The notes under the pieces are model-generated. The model saw only the letters and a list, made by a program, of their open reading frames with translations. It was not told the DNA's origin and ran no database searches. A DNA stretch of 64,000 bases from Bryum argenteum (Eukaryota; Streptophyta; Bryopsida; Bryales; Bryaceae): assembly GCA_037043015.1 (NCBI GenBank), contig CM073325.1:18393001-18457000 (forward strand), written 5' to 3'. The position numbers and the translations under genes were made by a program. Numbering within the stretch: position 1 is the first letter of the stretch; every line of letters begins with the position of its first letter. Positions 1 through 11,394 of the stretch are shown piece after piece.

Positions 1-865
1 TTGAGCATATGATTGACTTTAGGTTCCAAGCAACTTTTCACTTTAAATAATTATTATAACTATTTGAATAATGCGAATAAAATCACGAAACTTTTTGCAT
101 TCAATAAGAACCTTATGTTTGCACACATGAAAAATTCTATAAAAAATATATACCTTAATATCATATGCTAAAATTCTTAAGTGGTTGGTTATAGGTGCCT
201 CTACGTTACACTTATTGCATGCCCCCATCCGCTTATCCCCTCCACACTTGCTCGAATTCATTAACGACAGCGATTATGTTGCGCACGGAAAAGCTCTTCT
301 TCGATATCGCAATGATTCGTCTCACTTCGGTTTTAGGTTGTTTTAAGTGTTTATTTTTATTTTTTTTATTGTTATTAGAATCGTTGAAGATGATCCATCA
401 ACTGCAATTGATGAGGAAATTGGCGGCGATGTTCATTGCAAGTTGCATGGCCATCACAAATACTCAAAGGACGGAATCTATTACAACGAGTATGTTACTT
501 ATGAGACAGGTTCAATGACTGGACACACCAATTTTAACCTTGATCGCTGGATAATTGTATTACAATCTGATCGTTGGACAGCTTTCTGCTTGCATACTCC
601 ATCACTGCACCATGCCAATAGATTAAGCGTCTACAAGAAACTACAGACCTTACAGAACCTGTGATGACAATGACCTTACAGTTTCAGCGACCTTGACATC
701 ATAAGCTCGGCATCTACATTTGATGTCCTTTCCGGACACGAGCATGCGGTGAGCCTTATTGTGAGACTGGAATTGAAAACACTGGAACTGGAACCAGTTT
801 TGAGGCCGGTCATTACCTGAGGAGAGAATGCCGCTTGTTTAGTCCAATTTCGGAGTTGGATTGAT
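1..865. other. Intergenic, no gene recognised
   Basis: AT-rich at the left end, becoming mixed. Short open frames exist on both strands (for example 195-518 plus and 676-975 minus), but none shows a recognisable domain, codon pattern or splice context. I see no gene here. Confidence 0.5.
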
Positions 866-1065
866 AGGTTCCGATGAGGGCAGTCCAAAAAATAGGTATG
901 GCTAAATATTAATGTACCCTTCGCACGGTATCCTTTGGTAAACAAGGATAGAATAGTTCCCTCTGTGCTGAGCATCCGACTTCGATGTTCCTAGAGAGCA
1001 AGTGCACTGAACCTTACACACAGCCATAGAAAATGGACACTGCAATACGCATGGGGCAATCATAC
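866..1065 (+). repeat. Low-copy repeat, copy 1
   Basis: Diverged copy of a block also found at 1878-2080 and 24123-24325, all in the same orientation. Landmarks shared in order are a GGCAGTCCAAAAA-like start, CGCACGGTATCCTTTGGTAAA, GTGCTGAGCATCCG and CGCATGGGGCAAT. The two other copies keep an open frame through part of the block on both strands, but this copy does not, so coding potential is unproven. Confidence 0.65.
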
Positions 1066-1350
1066 TCTCCTCATCATTTGCTAACTCTCACTTCCGCGTC
1101 TCACCCTGCACATTCCTTTGCCTTCAACATTTCCAGTGAGTGCACTGCACTCTCCAAAAGCCAAACTGATTTAGCATGCTCTTGATGATAGTATAGAATC
1201 TACAATCACAATGACTTCAGAGAGTTTGTGAAATACATCATCGATTCTGCGTCGGTTTCTTAAGCATGAGTGAAATACAGTTCTGATTCAAAATAGGTAT
1301 CATGGGGAGCACATTCAAGAAACTGTTGCAGACTAGTTTTAGATATGGTA

Positions 1351-1545
1351 GGGGCCGCGCAAACGCGAGCCCCTGCTGGCACAAATTATGACGTGTATGC
1401 CTCCCACAGGAAGATACTACACTCTCCCGACCCGTGGTGCAATGGCTAGGTTCGTGAAAGCCTTCCAGATCACGGATCGACCCCGCCCAGGTAAGTGATG
1501 CGACCAGCGCACTCCGGGTTATTTGAATGTCTGAGACAATCCATC
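1351..1545 (+). repeat. tRNA-like SINE candidate, copy 1
   Basis: Shares a roughly 200-bp block with 2403-2610: GGGCCGCGC, GCGAGCCCC, ATTATGACGT, GAAGATAC, TCACGGATCGACCCC and TAAGTGA occur in the same order. TGGCTAGGTTCG at 1443-1454 resembles a Pol III A box. GGATCGACCCC at 1474-1484 resembles a B box (consensus GGTTCGANNCC), 31 bases downstream, which is tRNA-like spacing. No A-rich tail or target duplication was found. A tRNA-derived SINE is plausible but not shown. Confidence 0.4.
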
Positions 1546-1877
1546 ATCTACCAATGAATGTGGGACTTACAGCGGTGGCAAATAGGGAGACGCATTGTAT
1601 TGAGAGAGACGTTGTGAGCTCTTTGCGTGGCAATTGTCAACGAGGGTAGTTGCCGAAGCCTACACAGTGACATTATTACACGGCGTTCTCTCCGACCAAG
1701 CGCCTACCTTTGGACGCACTGTGATCTGAGGAGTTTTCTTTTCAAACCTCAGGGCCTCCAGTAGAACTTACATGATTATTCAAAAATCTGGTTGCAGATT
1801 CCATCGTGCTTTCTTCACTGACGCGATTACGATCACATCGCAGAGTATTCTCGACCGTTCCAGATTCAAGTTTGGAT

Positions 1878-2080
1878 TGATGGGCGCCGTAAGGAGCAGT
1901 CCAAAAACAAGGTATGCCGGTAGGTGCACCCAGCGCACGGTATTCTTCAGTAAAAGGCGAAAGAATAGTTCGCTCACAGGTGCTGAGTATCTGACTGCGT
2001 AAGTAGACGGTAGAAGCGCGGTGGAGTTAAATACATCTGGAGCGACTGGAATCAGCAATGCGCATTGGGCAAATGTAGCA
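1878..2080 (+). repeat. Low-copy repeat, copy 2
   Basis: Second copy of the block at 866-1065, about 1 kb downstream and in the same orientation. It is closer to the third copy (24123-24325): both share CCCAGCGCACGGTATTCTT and AGTAAAAGGC. In both, the minus-strand frame reads SELFF followed by LLLKNTVRWV, and the plus-strand frame reads TQRTVFFSKR. Coding status is unclear. Confidence 0.7.
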
Positions 2081-2402
2081 CTCGGGCTCGTTAAACCTCT
2101 CCTGGATTTCCGGTGTATATAGCCTTCTCTCAATGTCGACTTAAACAATCTATCACCATCAACGTGCAATGCCGTTACCATTCCAATGGAAGTAGCATCC
2201 GGTCCCACTGATTCCCTGGCTCTCTTCTCAAGACCTTGCAGGATCCCTGGTGGCAATGGCACAGTGATGTCCTCTTCAATCATGCATCAATGGGCAGAAA
2301 TGCAGATAGAAATTAATTAATTTAGATTGGTTTTTCGACCTGCCCTGGACACTCGGGTTCTGGGTGATTCTTAGACTTTGCGATTTTAGCTTTGAGTTGA
2401 GT

Positions 2403-2610
2403 GAGGGCCGCGCGCACGCGAGCCCCCGCTGCCACACATTATGACGTATATGCCTCCAGTAAGAAGATACTGCACTCACCCGGCCTGTGTTGCAATGGAA
2501 CAGGTTTGTGTAGTACATCCATCTTCTTGATCACGGATCGACCCCCCCCCCCCCAGATAAGTGACGAGAGCATCGCAGTTCAGTTCATTTGGATGCTTGA
2601 AACAACCCAT
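2403..2610 (+). repeat. tRNA-like SINE candidate, copy 2
   Basis: Second copy of the block at 1351-1545. The B-box-like GGATCGACCCC is at 2535-2545 and runs into a 12-base C run, where the first copy has CCCCGCCC. The A-box region is less conserved here. Spacing from copy 1 (1.05 kb) matches the spacing of the low-copy repeat, so both may belong to one tandem segmental duplication of about 1 kb. Confidence 0.4.
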
Positions 2611-2821
2611 GATCCACCCAAAGTTATGGAACATGATGGAGTCTCGTTGTTCTATCCAGTTGCATCGTGGTTTGTACAGAGATTTCAATTCCTATGAACT
2701 CTGCTAAAGAGAGCGAATATAGCGGCAACGTCCTTTTAACTAATTCCTGTTCTGCACATCGATTTCTCTGCCCATTATGTCGCTGTTGTTGGTTACCGAG
2801 GCTTCGATGCGAAGTAGATGT

Positions 2822-3026
2822 TGTTGGCGATCAAGCAAGGACTCACATAACAGATGTGTTTGCATTGAGAATTGCGGCTTAAGTACATTGCAGGGTGAGG
2901 CCGTTGGCTAATCCTGGCTGCACTCTTGCTAATCTCGACTGCTGATGAAGCAGTCTCTACAGGAGCCCTATGGGCCAGCTGCTACAGGAACTCTATAGGC
3001 TGTCGACAGGTGAACAGTCTCCAACA
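2822..3026 (-). repeat. 3' LTR of Copia-1
   Basis: 205 bp with TGTTGG/CCAACA inverted ends. It is nearly identical to 23378-23582, with three substitutions seen near 2970-2995. It is preceded by GATGT, the left half of the target duplication. Confidence 0.95.
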
Positions 3027-3039
3027 CCTCCCCTCGCTC
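3027..3039 (-). other. Polypurine tract of Copia-1
   Basis: On the minus strand the bases immediately upstream of the 3' LTR read GAGCGAGGGGAGG, the expected plus-strand primer position. Copia-2 has a matching GAAGGGGG-type tract at the same place (37144-37155). Confidence 0.7.
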
Positions 3040-3088
3040 TTGTGACTCCGGAACTTTGAGCGAATCGTGGCAGAAGTAGTTCACGAGT

Positions 3089-3682
3089 ATGTCGGCAATG
3101 CAGGAGCGATTGATGGAGGCTATACGCAGCCTCGTAATTGATCTTCCGCTTGGGCAGACTCTGTTATTAGGGTTTTGGCTCTTCAAATTGATAGTAAAGA
3201 AATTGCTAGGAGCTATTGCTTCCATTCTATGGCAGGTGATACTAGCGGTTACAATTCAGAGAGCTCCTGAGAGTGCTCTCGAGTCTAATTCTTGTTCTAA
3301 TGGCGATGAGCCTGAGGAGAATCAAGAAATTTCGGTGGGTAACCTAATACCTTATTTTCAAGACAGGTTTGTGGCAGACGAGCTCTAGCCCTTGTTTTCT
3401 CGCTCGCCTTCGACGCTCTTTCATCTCCAAGGTGTGAGCAGGCATTGGAAGCACCTGGTTGACTCGTCGGTGGAGTGGAGGGCCGTGAATAGCATCCTCA
3501 GCCTTGAAGATTCGCCCCGATTAGGAGCTTCCGAAACTGGTGATATGCTGGTGACTCAAACGCTGGGTGTAGAGATAGACAATTGGTTAGTGATCCTCGG
3601 GTTAGAGTATAGCGTTGCTATTCCCTCTCAGTATGAAGAGGTTCTCTGTGCTTGTAATTACCCCTATCAATCAGAGTTGTGA
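3089..3682 (+). pseudogene. Antisense membrane/F-box-like ORF in Copia-1
   Basis: Runs opposite to the retrotransposon genes, between the polypurine tract and the pol end, and overlaps the pol stop by about 65 bp. 197 codons with one in-frame TAG at 3386-3388. The N-terminal part has a hydrophobic stretch (LLLGFWLFKLIV, then ILWQVILAV), followed by an acidic linker. It then has an F-box-like block: DRFVADEL, stop, PLFSR, LFHLQGVSRHWKHLVDSS. The TAG falls exactly where the Copia-2 homologue (37191-38438) has Trp, so it is a nonsense mutation of a once-open frame. The F-box assignment rests on pattern (LP..L...L.PR, then V...W..LVD) and was not tested by search. Confidence 0.7.
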
Positions 3683-5463
3683 ATTTGCTCCCATCAGACT
3701 CTTCTTTGCCGATGTTCACCAGCCCTAACTTGCTCCTGTTTCTTTCAAATGCCACTCTTCCTAGAGATTTAGTAAAGATGTCTGCGATTTGTTCACCGGT
3801 TGGGACAAATTGCAAACTTATCTCTCCACATGATACTTTCTCCCGAATGAAGTGGTGTCTAACTTGAACATGCTTGGTTCTTCCGTGGTGAACAGGATTA
3901 TGGGCCAAGTTCAAGCTCCCTTGATTGTCACCGTGAATGAGTGTTGGATGTTTTGAGTCTTGAATCTTTAATTCTCCAAGTAGTCGCCTGAGCCAGATGG
4001 CTTCTTTCGCTCCTTCTGTGAGTGACATATATTCTGCTTCAGTGATGAAAGCACAATCGTGGGTTGTTTCCTGGAATTCCAGGTAATAGGTGTGCCGCCA
4101 AGAAGAAACACGAAGCCAGTTGTGGATCTTCTGTCAGAGAGATCGCCGGCCCAACCCGCATCAGTATAACCTTGCAGGTAATCATCCTCCCCACGCTTGA
4201 ATAACATTGCAGAATCAAGAGTGCCACGCAAGTAGCGATACACGTGCTTCACGGCTTGAAGGTGCGGTTCTTGTGGCTGATGCATAAAGCGGCTGATGGT
4301 ACTCACGACAAAGGATATATGTGGTCTTGTGTGAGTTAGAAACACTAACTTGCCCACCATCTGCTGGTAGAGTGCAGGGGAGCCTGCATATCGGGCTGGA
4401 GCGTAGCTTTCTCGGCCATTGGAGTTTTAACTGGCCTGCAATCGGAGAAGCCAAACTCGGACAGGATGTCTCTGGTATACTGTCTCTGCGTCATTAGGAT
4501 GCCGGAGGAGTCAAACAGGAATTCAATTCCCAGAGAGTAGGCGAGTAAGCCTAAGTCACTGATCTCAAACTCCTGTTGAATTGCTTGGCGGATGTGAGCA
4601 ATGTGGGTGTTGTTGTTGCCTGTGATGTAAAGGTCATCGACATAGAGCAAGAGAAGAGTGAACAAACCTCCTGAATCAAGGAAGTAGAGGTTGCAATCCG
4701 CTGCTGACTTCCGAAGCCCTTCTCGTTGCAGATAGCTGTCAACTGTAGAGTTCCATGCGCGTGGAGCCTGTTTGAGTCCATAGAGTGCACGCTTCAGACG
4801 GCAGGCGTGTCTAGGAGGAACAGAACTCTCAAATCCTGGAGGAGGTGTGACATAGAGCTCTTCTTCAATTTGTCCATTAAAGAAGGCAGTCTTGACGTCC
4901 ATGTGGTAAACTTTCCATCCCCGATGTCCTGCAATTGCAATTACACTCCTTAGATTGTTCCATTTGATCACGGGAGCGAAGGTTTCGGTGTAGTCAACTC
5001 CAGGTTTTTGCTGGAACCTTTTAGCGACTAATCGAGCCTTTAGTTTGGCTGTAGAACCATCAGCATTCACCTTCACTTTGTATACCCATTTAGTTGTGAT
5101 GGCTTTCCTCCCAGATGGCAAGGGGACTATCGTCCATGTATCATTTTTGTGTATTGATGTGATCTCATCTTCCATGGCTAAGCGCCATCCAGGGTGTTCC
5201 AGAGCTGCTGTGATGTTGCCTGGGAGCGAAGGTGACGAAGGTGAGTCGAGAACATGAAGCTGATAATCACGCAGATGGGAGGGAATCTTCCGAAGGCAAC
5301 CACTGCGAGTGGTGCTGTAGACTGGGCCATCATGATTCGAGAAGCCAGTGGCACTTGACTCAGCTACAGGGTCATTCAACCGCCTTTGATAGGTGAACAG
5401 TGGGCGGCTTGCCAGGTGTGAAGTATCCGGAGCTATGTCGATGTCGACCACCAGTTTTGGAGA
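3618..5463 (-). pseudogene. Copia-1 reverse transcriptase and RNase H
   Basis: Minus-strand continuation of the Copia-1 polyprotein. From 5463 downward it shows the pre-RT block (VDIDIAPDTSH), WKVYHMDVKTAFFNG, ALYGLKQAPRAW and the catalytic LLLLYVDDLYITG. RNase H follows with VYRYLRGTLDSA, GYTDAGWAGD, GDNQGSLNLA and HHFIREKVS, and ends at 3618. Two frameshifts break it: near 4395 (after TLQPD) and near 4055 (at the LSSTEAEY motif, one base lost). The upstream end abuts the Gypsy LTR at 5469. Reading across that junction to 17313 restores a plausible linker frame, which supports the nested-insertion model. Confidence 0.9.
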
Positions 5464-5468
5464 GGGAG

Positions 5469-7062
5469 TGTGAGCCCTAATCCCGGTTGCCCGGTTTTAA
5501 GGTCACAAGTTGGGTCGAGATGGTGGGGTGCAACCTAAGTAGTAGCCTTCCAAGCAACGGACTCCAATTTCATTCAATCAATCAAGCAATCAATTTCATT
5601 CAATCAATCAAGCAATCAATTTCATTCAATCAAGCAAAAGAGCACCATTCATGCAATGAACTCACCACAATCATCACCACATCAAACAAAGCAACCACAC
5701 ATGTTTTTGGGCAATTAAGTTGCCATTTCCAAGATAATGTTATGTCTAGTATCTAAGATACTACAAATCTACATTGCATAGAAGAAAACACACAAGGAAA
5801 AAATATAACAAGGAAGGAGGAGCATCTCCCTCCTTAAAAGCGCTGTCGTCACCAGTAGGGTCTCCTTGGTAGAATAGTGATTTCTCCCTCGTCCTTGCTC
5901 CAATGAGAGTGAGCTTGGTCTCGTTGGAAAGGAGACTCGACAACGCTTCTGGATCTCTAAGTCACGCCTCCCAATTCTTTGTCAATCGTGAGATCTCGTC
6001 CTTCAAAGTCGGCCCTCCAACTCTGCCGTCGCCGAGGGGTTTCCTTGGTAGAATCGCGATTTCCCCCTCGTCCTTGCTTCAATGAGAGCGCGCCTAGTCT
6101 TGTTGGAAAGGAGACTCAACGACGCTTCCAGATCTCTAAGTCACGCCTCCCAATTCTTTGTAAATCGTGAGATCTCGTCTTTCAAAGTCGGCCCTCCAAC
6201 TCTGCCGTCGCCAGTAGGGTCTCCTTGGTAGAATCACGATTTCTCCCTCGTCCTTGCTTCAATGAGGGCGCGCCTAGTCTTGTTGGAAAGGAGACTCGAC
6301 GACGCTTCCAGATCTCTAAGTCACGCCTCCCAATTCTTTGTAAATCGTGAGATCTTGTCCTTCAAAGTCGACTCTCCAACTGCTGCCTTCCTACCTTGTC
6401 ACAACTCACGCCAAATCTCTCAAATCTTCAACAACAACATTCCAACAACAATCAATCACCAAACTAAACCTAGATTGAACATTTTTTCTCTACACCTCCT
6501 TCCTCACTTTCTTCCTCTCTCACCCACACACACCTGCACTCCTCCTCTAACCGTTCACATAGGTGATGGAAACCTCTAAAAGCCTTCATTCATCGCAGCG
6601 ATGATTTTTCATCCGTTAGTTTCCATCCATCCAAATTCCCTTCTAGCCCCTTTTCACACTCCTAACTCCCTAGAACCTAAACCACGCCAATTACTACTCC
6701 TACAAGTCTAGATTAGCAAGATAGACTCTAGGAGATCCACTACCACCGCATTTGAATAGGTCCAAATACCAAGCCTCACAAATACATAAAACTTGTGGAT
6801 AACCGAATATGGAATAAGAGAAATTGGAATTTACCCAACTCTCCTAAACACCCCCAATTCTATCTATGAATTATTAACTACTTCAATTATTCAAGACCTA
6901 AAGAAATACACAAGAATCCCAAAACACTCTAATCCCAACTAACATATGTTGGGTTTTAGACTAAATGGGTAATACGCATGTTTAATCACTACATAATATG
7001 TATATTTGGTCAAAACCTTGCGATAAGGTTTTTCCCGCGAAGTGACCATCTCGAGGTTCACA
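5469..7062 (-). repeat. 3' LTR of the Gypsy element
   Basis: Starts TGTGAGCCC and ends GGTTCACA on the plus strand, so TGTG/CACA termini. Homologous throughout to 15729-17312. It contains a short CATTCAATCAATCAAG-type tandem repeat near 5570-5640 and three copies of a 180-bp repeat at 5853-6390. Confidence 0.88.
5853..6390 (+). repeat. 180-bp tandem repeat, three copies, in LTR
   Basis: Three units of about 180 bp begin with TCTCCTTGGTAGAAT or a close variant at about 5860, 6040 and 6220. Each contains TTGGAAAGGAGACTC, AAGTCACGCCTCCC and GAGATCTCGTC. The same triplication is in the other LTR at 16105-16645, so it predates this insertion and is a property of the family. Confidence 0.9.
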
Positions 7063-7063
7063 G

Positions 7064-8200
7064 GTGTCGCCATCTCATGCGTTTTCCCAAAATGCAACGG
7101 ACTCGGGTCTCGGTTCAGAGGCAAATGCTCCCATTGGGCTCGCACGGTCACATGCGCAGATGGTCTTACACCGCTTCGGCATTTGTGCGGCCCGGAAAAG
7201 CGCCCATCTAATGTCGCGAGTTGGGCGGTGTTGTTTGGACGGACATCCCTTACTTCAAATGGGCCTAGCCATATGGCATCAAATTTGCCCGGAAATTCCA
7301 TCCTTGTGGCATCTTGGAGCATAACTAAGTCTCCCGAGCTAAAACCCGCTTCTTATGAAGCATTGTCCAGCCAACTTGCGGCGCCGAGCCATTGTCCCGA
7401 TATGTTGAGCGCTAAGGCGCCGGGTCTCGCTCAACCCTTCAAGCGTGAGGACTCGATCGTGGATAGAGTCCGAAATGGGAGTCTAGCCTCGATTGCTATG
7501 CGCGAGGAGGGGATCTCGATTTCGATGGGTAAAACCGCCTCTATCCCATAAACTAGGCAAACGGGGTTTCTTTGTGGTGACCTTGAACGTGGTCCTATAT
7601 GCCCACAAAGCGGCATTGAGTTTGGTATCCCAATCCCGTTTGTTGTCACGGATAGTCTTCAAAATCCTCACGATGGTTTGATTACATCGTTCGGCTTTGG
7701 CCGTTGGTTTGAGGATGGTAAGGGGTGGTTTTACGGTGATCAATCCGTAAGTCGTGGTGAGTTCTCAATGAGGTCGTTGAGAAATGGGTGCCCTGATCGC
7801 TAACCAAAACCCGTGGCACCCCAAAACGAGAAAAACATTCTCAAACAAAAAGAGTGCCGTGGTTTTCTTATTTGCCACTTTGACCGCCTTGCTCTACCCA
7901 TTTGGTCAAATAATCGATCATGAGAATGATGTACGCCATTTGGCGTGATGACGTGGGGCGCCGGGCCCACGTAGTCTATTCCCCACTTCTCAAAAGGAAG
8001 CGAGGGTAGCGAGGGTATTAAAGGGAACGCCATGTGGAGGTCGTTCCGAAGAAAACCCGTTGGCATGCGTCGCACACTTGGGTGGCGTGCCGTGGGCGTC
8101 GGCGAACATGGTGGGCCAAAAGTACCCGGCTCTAAGGATTTTTGGCGGTGAGACGGCCCGAAAAATGCCCGCCGCGCACGTCATCGTGGCATGCCGCAAT
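7064..8200 (-). pseudogene. Gypsy integrase remnant
   Basis: Broken minus-strand frames carry integrase signatures: KWGIDYVGPAP, KAERCNQTIVRILKTI, ALWAYRTTFK, PVCLVYGIEAVLPIE and FDAIWLGPFEV. They spread over at least three reading frames (8199-7990, 8075-7800, 7743-7483, 7649-7431, 7322-6939), so multiple frameshifts are present. The frame runs directly into the 3' LTR with no recognisable chromodomain. Confidence 0.8.
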
Positions 8201-8539
8201 TATGCGTGATGCCTCGGGCTCACTAACACACCGGCGTAGGACCCGTCAATGCCCCGCCGACAAACGGTTTTGCTATAATAGCATAGTGGCGGCTATTGAC
8301 ACGGATCTTGCGCCGCTCATTGGCATCTAGGTGATCGGGAAGTTTTTGCGTCTTTCAAACTCCGCAATATAGGTGTCGCACGTGGGTGTCACCGTGATGG
8401 ATAAAAGGTTGGCGTCGGAAGTTCATCCTCGATGTCAACCATGCCCATTGCTTCGACAACCGTGAGAGGTGGTCCGCTTGAAGATGCAAGCGGCCGGGTT
8501 TGTATTCCACGGTATAATCTAGCTCCTCTGGGAAAAACC

Positions 8540-9790
8540 CATCGTGCCACCCGACCGCTAAGTCGGGTTTTGTTAACCCATGTAGCGTAACGCTAAATGA
8601 TCAACAAAAAACACCACGGGATTCATGAGTAAAGTAATGCCTAAATTTTTGGCACTAAACACCATGGCCAAACATTCCCTTTCCGTGGTGGAATAATTCC
8701 TTTCCGCGGTTTAATTGGCGGCTAGCAAAAATGCCACGGGCGGTCCGTGTGGTTGACACAATGTAGAACCCACGGCTACCGCCGATGCATCACAATACAC
8801 ATGAAATGGGATGTCCCAATTGGGGTCTGAGGCATGGATAGATAGAGGTCAACTTGGTCTTGAGGGCATCAAAACCCTCTTGACACTCCCGGGTCCACTC
8901 AAATTTGACCTCCTTCCTTGTGAGGTTGGTCAAGGGTATCGCGGCCGTGGCATAATCGGCCATGATGTCCCGATACACCACCTAAAAATGGCCAAGAAAG
9001 ACGTTATGCGCCTTTGACCGGTTGGGGTTCAAGGTTGAGAATTACTTCAACCTTTTCGGGTCCGGTTCCTTGCCGGCCTTGGAAACCACGTAGCCCAACA
9101 ATACCCCTTTTGTACCCCTAGGTACACCTTGGCGGGATTTAAGGAGAGGCGGTTTCGACGGCACCGCACAAAACACTCACGCAACATTGCGTAATGTTCC
9201 AATGCACTTGTTTGGGTGCTAAAATCGTCAATGAAAACCGACATAGACTTATGGAGGAGATCAAAAAGATGGACGTCGTGACTCTTTGGAATGCCGGTGT
9301 GCGTTGCACAACCCGGCGCGCATGACCACATAGATGAACGCCCCCACGGAGTTGTGAAAGCGGTTTTGTGATAATCATCGGGATGGATGGATACTTGGTT
9401 ATATCCCGAGTATCCATCTAGGAAGGTGTAGAGCTTCATGCCCCGCCACCTCATTCAAGATTTGGTTCACAAATGGAAGGGAAAGTGATCCTTTTGGGTG
9501 GCTTTGTTTAAACGACGATAGTCGATGCACACCCTTAACTTCCCATTTTTCTTCTTCACAAGCACCATAGGGGACACCCAATCCGTGATTTCCACCGGTT
9601 TAATGAATCCCGCCTCTAAGAGCTTTTCCAACTCGGCCACCACCAGTTGGAGGCGGGGGTTCATTCGGCGTTCTTTTTGCCGAATCGGTATGGATCCCGG
9701 AAGTAGGGGAATGTGTGTTGGGCAATCTCGGTGGGATGCCCTTGAGGTCTTTTTAAGACCAAGCAAAAATATGCCGGAATTCGGCGACAA
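8540..9790 (-). pseudogene. Gypsy reverse transcriptase and RNase H remnant
   Basis: From 9790 downward: LLEAGFIKPVEITDWVSP, LVKKKNGKLRVCIDYRRLN, then in another frame LYTFLDGYSGYNQV and HPDDYHKTAFTTPWG, then FIDDF in place of the usual Y-x-DD. RNase H follows with FHVYCDAS and ERECLAMVF around 8820-8680. Frameshifts near 9470 and 9050 and a stop in the RNase H part show that it is dead. Confidence 0.82.
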
Positions 9791-10539
9791 GACCTTTCAA
9801 CCGCTCAATTTCTTCCGGGATAATTGAGCCCCATTTTGATGGGGCGGAGGCTCTTCGCCTTTTAGAGACACGTCCACATCTACGCAATCGTTGATTGGGA
9901 CCGTGACCGGGTTGGTGGGGCCGTGATACCAATCACTTGGCACCGCGAGGTAAATAGGTAAATCGAACCCACCTCCAAGTTAGTGGAGGTTTTGCGGAAA
10001 ATGAAGGGGAGGAGGGAGGATTTCTTCCTCTTCCATTAGCCCTTCAAAACCGAGGCTTTGGGTTCCGTCTATCTCGAGGTTGTAAACCACTTCATAATCA
10101 ACCTCATCAACCAAGGTTGTGACCGGGGTATAGGTTTACCGATTCTTCCAAAACTCTCGTGGTAGTGATGACGTTCACCGATTGTAACATAGGGGTTTCA
10201 GGTCCTCGGGATGATTCCGAAGCCATGTGGCAAATTCACCGTCATCCTCCCAATCATAAAGTCCCGCCCAGGTTTAAATCGGGCTAAATCGATGGGATTG
10301 ATTAAAGGGACCAACGCGGGGTGTATAAGGTCCACGTGTTTACCATCGGTGGATGGCATGGTTTTAGGCACTTCTCCAAGTGTTCCTAAGGAGGTGGGTA
10401 CCGCGCACCATGGTCACCATTGATCGGTTTCCGTGGACCAAATTGTAACGTTGATTGATTGATGGACCAACGCTCATCGGCGTTGGCCCTTCTCAACCAA
10501 TCCCTCCCTAAAAGGATGGGATAAGCGGCCTTGCTAGCC

Positions 10540-10854
10540 TCAAGCTTCAATACATGGAAAGTCAATGGATAGACTTCCTCCCGCCTTCCATGTGGCGATT
10601 GGCGATTTCGCCAAGTGGAGTAATTGGACGTTGGTCCGCCACCTTGACAATGTAAGGGGAAGGGCGGTAATATCTAAGCCTAGCTTAGCCATCGTGATGG
10701 AGGACATGACGTTGATGCCACTCTGGTTGTCAACAACGGCGCGCCGGATGATTCTATCCAAAATAGAGACATCAATCTCGGGCGCACCGTCATCTACCAA
10801 CGGGCTAGTGTACATTTTAGCGGCCATTACCACCTTCCGAGATCTCCGGGGCAT
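10540..10854 (-). pseudogene. Gypsy aspartic protease remnant
   Basis: Minus-strand frame with AVVDNQSGINVMSS followed by MAKLGL, matching the plant Gypsy protease block in which D-x-G-S is followed by NVMS and a KLGL element. The catalytic D-T/S-G triad is altered to D-N-Q-S-G here. It lies between gag and RT as expected. Confidence 0.65.
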
Positions 10855-11394
10855 TGTCGCCCCTTCTTTGAACTCTTTCTCAATGAGGGGCTACCTGGAT
10901 AAGTTGGGCTATGGATATATTAGCCCTAATGGTGCAAAGATCCGTCCAAAGGTCATAATCCGCCGCCGGGTTGAACACCCGGTACCCGAGCAGCCAGCCC
11001 TGGGGATCCCGGTGTCCGGACTCCGCCGTGTCTACAAACCGATAGAGTCCTCTACCTCATCATCAAGAGGTTCTAATTGGATACCCTCCATTGAGGTTGG
11101 TCCAGGGTGGGTCGGGAAAACTCATGCAATTGACTCCTCAAAAACTCCTTCACGGCCGGGATATCCGGTTCCTCTTCCCGAGTCTACTATCCTCTCGGGA
11201 TAGTGTATCAAGAGGTGGATTATTGGCCCGTTGTTGCCGCCATCGTGACACGCCACATGGTGTTCAACCGGTTCCCCACTACCATAGCAACCACGGTGTT
11301 CACCTCCTCCATGTATGATTAAATGCATACTTTGATGTATAGGGGTTGGCCCGCGTTTGGGTGACGTGGTCGAAGACCACCGGGAGGTACAACG

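Noticed and set aside
1780..2283. 167-codon minus-strand ORF
   Set aside because: No known domain, and it overlaps a low-copy repeat. The related copy at 24123 supports conservation of the DNA but not of a protein.
2822..3026. Solo LTR
   Set aside because: On its own it looks like a solo LTR, but the matching GATGT duplication lies 20 kb away next to the other LTR, so both belong to one interrupted element.
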